From the NCBI RefSeq assembly GCF_900176505.1, contig NZ_FWYB01000013.1, positions 98,958 to 162,957 on the forward strand: a DNA stretch of 64,000 nt, read 5' to 3'. The stretch comes from Pedobacter nyackensis (GTDB lineage Bacteria > Bacteroidota > Bacteroidia > Sphingobacteriales > Sphingobacteriaceae). Below are positions 61,270-64,000 of the stretch, piece by piece (the first letter of the stretch is position 1; the number at the start of each line of letters is the position of its first letter). A program made the translations under genes and the position numbers. The notes under the pieces are model-generated. The model was not told the origin of the DNA and ran no database searches. It saw only the letters and a list, made by a program, of their open reading frames with translations.

Positions 61270-61480
61270 TTATTCTTTTATAATCTTTGTTTCTACTCTG
61301 AAATCAGGGTCACGGACTAGTTTAACCTCAATCAGATACTATCCAGGCGCCAACAAATCAGTTTCGTTCTGATCATGTGGATGAATGATACCGAACTTAT
61401 TTGATCCATCATACTGTACTTCAGCATCAATTTTGGCATATGCCTTATCAAAAGGTAGGCACCCACTTTCCTCTCCCACA
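61270..61480 (-). pseudogene. Gene remnant with an in-frame stop
   Basis: The minus strand reads AYAKIDAEVQYDGSNKFGII, HPHDQNETDLLAPG, then TAG at 61339-61341, then YLIEVKLVRDPDFRVETKII and KE with a normal stop at 61270. The codon pattern is coding-like on both sides of the TAG, and no start codon is obvious upstream. It is probably the end of a broken gene of unknown family. It fills the gap between pirin and the ABC-F gene. Confidence 0.6.
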
Positions 61481-61485
61481 ACCAA

Positions 61486-63072
61486 TTAATTTACATCAAT
61501 TGAACGCTCAAAATTAATTGCTTTCAAAAAATATTCATCATGTGATACGACTATTAATGTCCCCTTATATTCATTCACGGAGATAGTCAAGATCTCAACA
61601 CTCTGTATATCCAGATTATTTGTCGGTTCATCCAATATCATGATGTCTGGCGCTTGATTACTAATCGTTAAAGCACAAAGAATCAACCTCATCTTTTCAC
61701 CCCCGCTAAGTGCGCTGCAGGGCTTATCCCAATATGCTTTACTAAACAGGAATCGGTTTAAACGAATCTTGATTTCATGTTCTTGCAATTCCCCGCTATT
61801 ATACTCTTGTGCCTGTTCGTAAACACTGAGGTCTTTGTTAATTAATGAGTAATCTTGATCAATGTAAATTGCCCTTACATCAGCCCTATCCATGTTTCCG
61901 AGCCTGGGTTGAACTGCGCCTAAAATCATTTTAATCAAAGTTGATTTACCAGAACCATTGAGCCCTTTTATAGCAATACGCTCGCCGCTTGTAATCTGGA
62001 AACTCAAAGGCTCTTTCCAGAGCAAAGTTTCACCATAACCAAAGTTAATATTCGCTCCTGTAACCAATATCTTTCCTATATGCAAAGCAGAATTGTCAAA
62101 ATCCATTTTCATCTTATCCAGATCAGACAAGTTAGCACGTAATTGAGTCAACTCTTGTGAAATAGTCCCAACTTTCTCAGTATGAACGCCCTTTAAACGG
62201 GAAGTGCTTTTCTCCGCGTTATTTCTTAGCGTGTTCATAGAAATTGTGGGTAGACCAGCCTTTTCTTGCTTTTTCTTTCCCCTGGCATCAAGCTTTTGTT
62301 GCCGTTCCAGGGATTCTCTTTCTATTTCTCTGGCTTTGCGCAAGGCCTTTTCTTTGCTCTTCACATCATGACTTAAGGCATCACTTTCAATCCTTTTTTG
62401 CGCGGCATAGAAATCATAATTTCCACCATAAGCAGTAATTCCATTTTTGCTGAGCTCGTAAACCATATTAACCTGATTTAATAAGGTTCTGTCATGACTT
62501 ACCACCAGCACGCTACTTTTAGTATACCTGATATAATCATACAGGAGGCTTCTACCAATGGTATCTAAATGATTACTAGGCTCATCCAACAAAACTAATT
62601 CAGGACGATGAATAAGTATTCCTGCCAAAAAAACTCTTGTCTTCTGGCCACCACTTAGCCTACCCATCTTTTGAGTTAAGTCTAAATCACCAAGTCCCCA
62701 GCCCTCCAAAGCTTCCCGACAACGCTCTTCAATTGTCCAGTCATCATCAAGAAGGCTCATGTTTTCATCTGTAACATGACCATCCAGAATGTCCTTTAAT
62801 GCCTTTATTTTATCTTCAATTTTAAGTGCTTGGGTAACACTATGGTCATTAAACTGCCCAAAAACCTGCGGCACATAATAAGGTTGTGAATCGGAGCTTA
62901 CAACCCCGTTTGAAGCCACTAAATACCCGGCTAAAATTTTAAGAAGCGTGGATTTTCCAACACCATTGTTGCCAATTAAGGCTGCTTTATCATTTTTATT
63001 TATCTTAAGATCTATATCAGAAAACAATAAATCTCTATCTGAATGAATATAAGAAACACTTTGTAGTATCAT
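61486..63072 (-). CDS. ABC-F family ATP-binding protein
   Basis: A 528-residue protein with two ABC domains and no membrane part. Domain 1: Walker A GNNGVGKSTLLK (about 34-45), signature LSGGQKTRVF, Walker B VLLDEPSNHLD. A charged linker (about 230-320, KEKALRKAREIERESLERQQ) joins domain 2: Walker A GLNGSGKSTLIK, signature LSGGEKMRLI, Walker B MILDEPTNNLD. ABC-F proteins bind the ribosomal E site and act as translation factors or protect the ribosome from antibiotics. The branch cannot be assigned by eye. The 426-base leader upstream could host regulation. Confidence 0.93.
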   Translation of the reverse strand: MILQSVSYIHSDRDLLFSDIDLKINKNDKAALIGNNGVGKSTLLKILAGYLVASNGVVSSDSQPYYVPQVFGQFNDHSVTQALKIEDKIKALKDILDGHVTDENMSLLDDDWTIEERCREALEGWGLGDLDLTQKMGRLSGGQKTRVFLAGILIHRPELVLLDEPSNHLDTIGRSLLYDYIRYTKSSVLVVSHDRTLLNQVNMVYELSKNGITAYGGNYDFYAAQKRIESDALSHDVKSKEKALRKAREIERESLERQQKLDARGKKKQEKAGLPTISMNTLRNNAEKSTSRLKGVHTEKVGTISQELTQLRANLSDLDKMKMDFDNSALHIGKILVTGANINFGYGETLLWKEPLSFQITSGERIAIKGLNGSGKSTLIKMILGAVQPRLGNMDRADVRAIYIDQDYSLINKDLSVYEQAQEYNSGELQEHEIKIRLNRFLFSKAYWDKPCSALSGGEKMRLILCALTISNQAPDIMILDEPTNNLDIQSVEILTISVNEYKGTLIVVSHDEYFLKAINFERSIDVN

Positions 63073-63461
63073 ATTTATTTCTTTAAAAATTAAAAACTAT
63101 CGAAACATACTGATCCGAACCTGTTATTTTCTAAAAAAAAATGATATCCTACATTAATGTGCCTGCTTTTGATTATTAAAACAAAAATAGAAAAAACTAT
63201 GTTGTAAACAAAAAATACCTGGTACTTATCCAGAGTTGTATTCAGGAGAATTGAACCAAGCTACAATTTTTACTGATATTCAAAAAAACCGCTAGCGATT
63301 TTAAACTAGGAGCTTTGATTTCCAGAAAATTCTGTATATAGAAAAAATCCTAGAGACTCAGAGGTAATTCACGGCATCCAGGAAAATTTTTACCCCAGTA
63401 ATTTCCAGAAGAATCAAGACCTGTAAAAAATCCCTATAACATCAAAATGTTATAAACAAGA
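63073..63461. other. Long leader/intergenic region between the rRNA operon and the ABC-F gene
   Basis: No gene is supported. It contains an eight-base stem with a CAAA tetraloop (TATAACAT 63435-63442 with ATGTTATA 63447-63454) and the palindrome CGCTAGCG near 63290. No clear leader-peptide frame was found. Confidence 0.5.
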
Positions 63462-63491
63462 AAAGCCGATAGTCTATTGACTACCGGCTTT
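63462..63491 (-). terminator. Terminator of the rRNA operon
   Basis: AAAGCCG/CGGCTTT outer stem and AGT/ACT inner stem; on the minus strand it directly follows the 5S gene and is followed by TTTTC. Confidence 0.8.
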
Positions 63492-63498
63492 CTTTAAG

Positions 63499-63611
<113 letters not shown>

Positions 63612-63740
63612 TATTTTTAATCATTTAGTATATATCTTTTCGCTTTTATTGCGCAGCTCTCGCCTTGCATGCTGTTACACTAAACAAATGACATATTATT
63701 GAAAGAAGTTAAGTTAGGAAGAACAAACAACAGTTTACTG

Positions 63741-64000
63741 CTCTTGAAAGCTTCGGATGATTAGTATTACTCGACTTTGATGTCACCACCTTTACATCTG
63801 TAACCTATCAACGTAGTAGTCTGCTACGGTCCTATATGGAATTCTCATCTCGTGGCTAGTTTCGCACTTAGATGCTTTCAGCGCTTATCTATTCCCAGCG
63901 TAGCTACTCTGCAATGCCCCTGGCGGAACAACAGATTCACTAGAGGCTAGTCCAACCCGGTCCTCTCGTACTAAGGTCAGCCCCACTCAAAATTCCTACG
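63741..64000 (-). rRNA. rrl: 23S ribosomal RNA, 3' end (continues beyond the window)
   Basis: The minus strand carries conserved 23S sequence, including the sarcin-ricin region AGTACGAGAGGACC read from about 63970 and the 3' terminal ATACTAATCATCCGAAGC. The 23S-5S spacer (63612-63740) has no tRNA. The 3' end position is approximate. Confidence 0.93.

Overview
This window looks like chromosomal DNA of an AT-rich member of the Bacteroidota, most likely a Sphingobacteriaceae (Pedobacter-like) bacterium. The reasons are a SusC-type receptor with an STN domain beside fecR and an ECF sigma factor, a Sec-type lipoprotein NosZ with a Bacteroidota-style nos cluster, Bacteroidota-like arginine decarboxylase and rRNA sequences, and start codons that mostly lack Shine-Dalgarno sites. 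The genus is an inference; no 16S rRNA lies in the window.

Layout. (1) 1-5.7 kb: a FecI/FecR-regulated SusC-like receptor (cut by the window edge), its anti-sigma and sigma factors, a cupin, an acidic protein and a small hypothetical. (2) 5.7-8.6 kb: transaldolase, a DUF4142 protein, a small DUF3606-like protein and about 600 bases of non-coding DNA with hairpins. (3) 8.6-23.5 kb: a nitrous-oxide respiration and nitrosative-stress island. It holds cytochrome c, nosZ, a membrane-domain/NosL fusion, nosD, nosF, nosY and a CoA-transferase in one minus-strand run. Next come two heme-copper-oxidase-like membrane proteins, a DUF2249-RIC iron-centre repair protein, DUF1858/DUF2249 and MIP18-like proteins, an azurin-like cupredoxin, a Crp/Fnr regulator and a cupin. 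TGAT-N4-ATCA palindromes lie 66-80 bp upstream of several of these genes and define a likely local regulon. A decayed NrdG-type radical-SAM activase lies inside the island. (4) 23.6-30.5 kb: mnmE, an AI-2E-family permease, argS, arginase and arginine decarboxylase. (5) 30.7-39.5 kb: a phospho-signalling and cell-wall cluster with a degenerate FHA protein, a 33-residue membrane microprotein, a membrane PP2C phosphatase, a 1332-residue fusion of a SEDS glycosyltransferase to a class B PBP, a canonical FHA protein and a membrane Ser/Thr kinase. It parallels the actinobacterial fha-pstP-rodA-pbpA-pknAB locus and is the most striking content here. (6) 39.6-56 kb: Hsp20, thioesterase, folB, acyl-CoA dehydrogenase, lysA and lysC with a small antisense membrane ORF between them, phosphohexomutase, a PAS histidine kinase with response regulator, proAB, OsmC, AsmA-like protein and mqo. 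(7) 56-64 kb: GNAT and MarR genes, an orphan TonB-barrel fragment, dienelactone hydrolase, tRNA-Thr, a urea transporter, a DUF4142 pseudogene, pirin, a second gene remnant, an ABC-F protein, and the 5S and 3' 23S rRNA of a minus-strand rRNA operon.

How it fits together. The nos island would reduce N2O to N2, with the c-type cytochrome and possibly the cupredoxin as periplasmic electron carriers, NosDFY and NosL supplying copper and maturation, and the RIC and DUF2249 proteins dealing with nitric-oxide damage. No nitrite or nitric-oxide reductase of a classical type is visible. The kinase/phosphatase cluster probably tunes a dedicated peptidoglycan polymerase/transpeptidase. The rest is housekeeping amino-acid and central metabolism. 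Four pieces of broken genes (21.2, 57.2, 60.0 and 61.3 kb) show ongoing gene loss.
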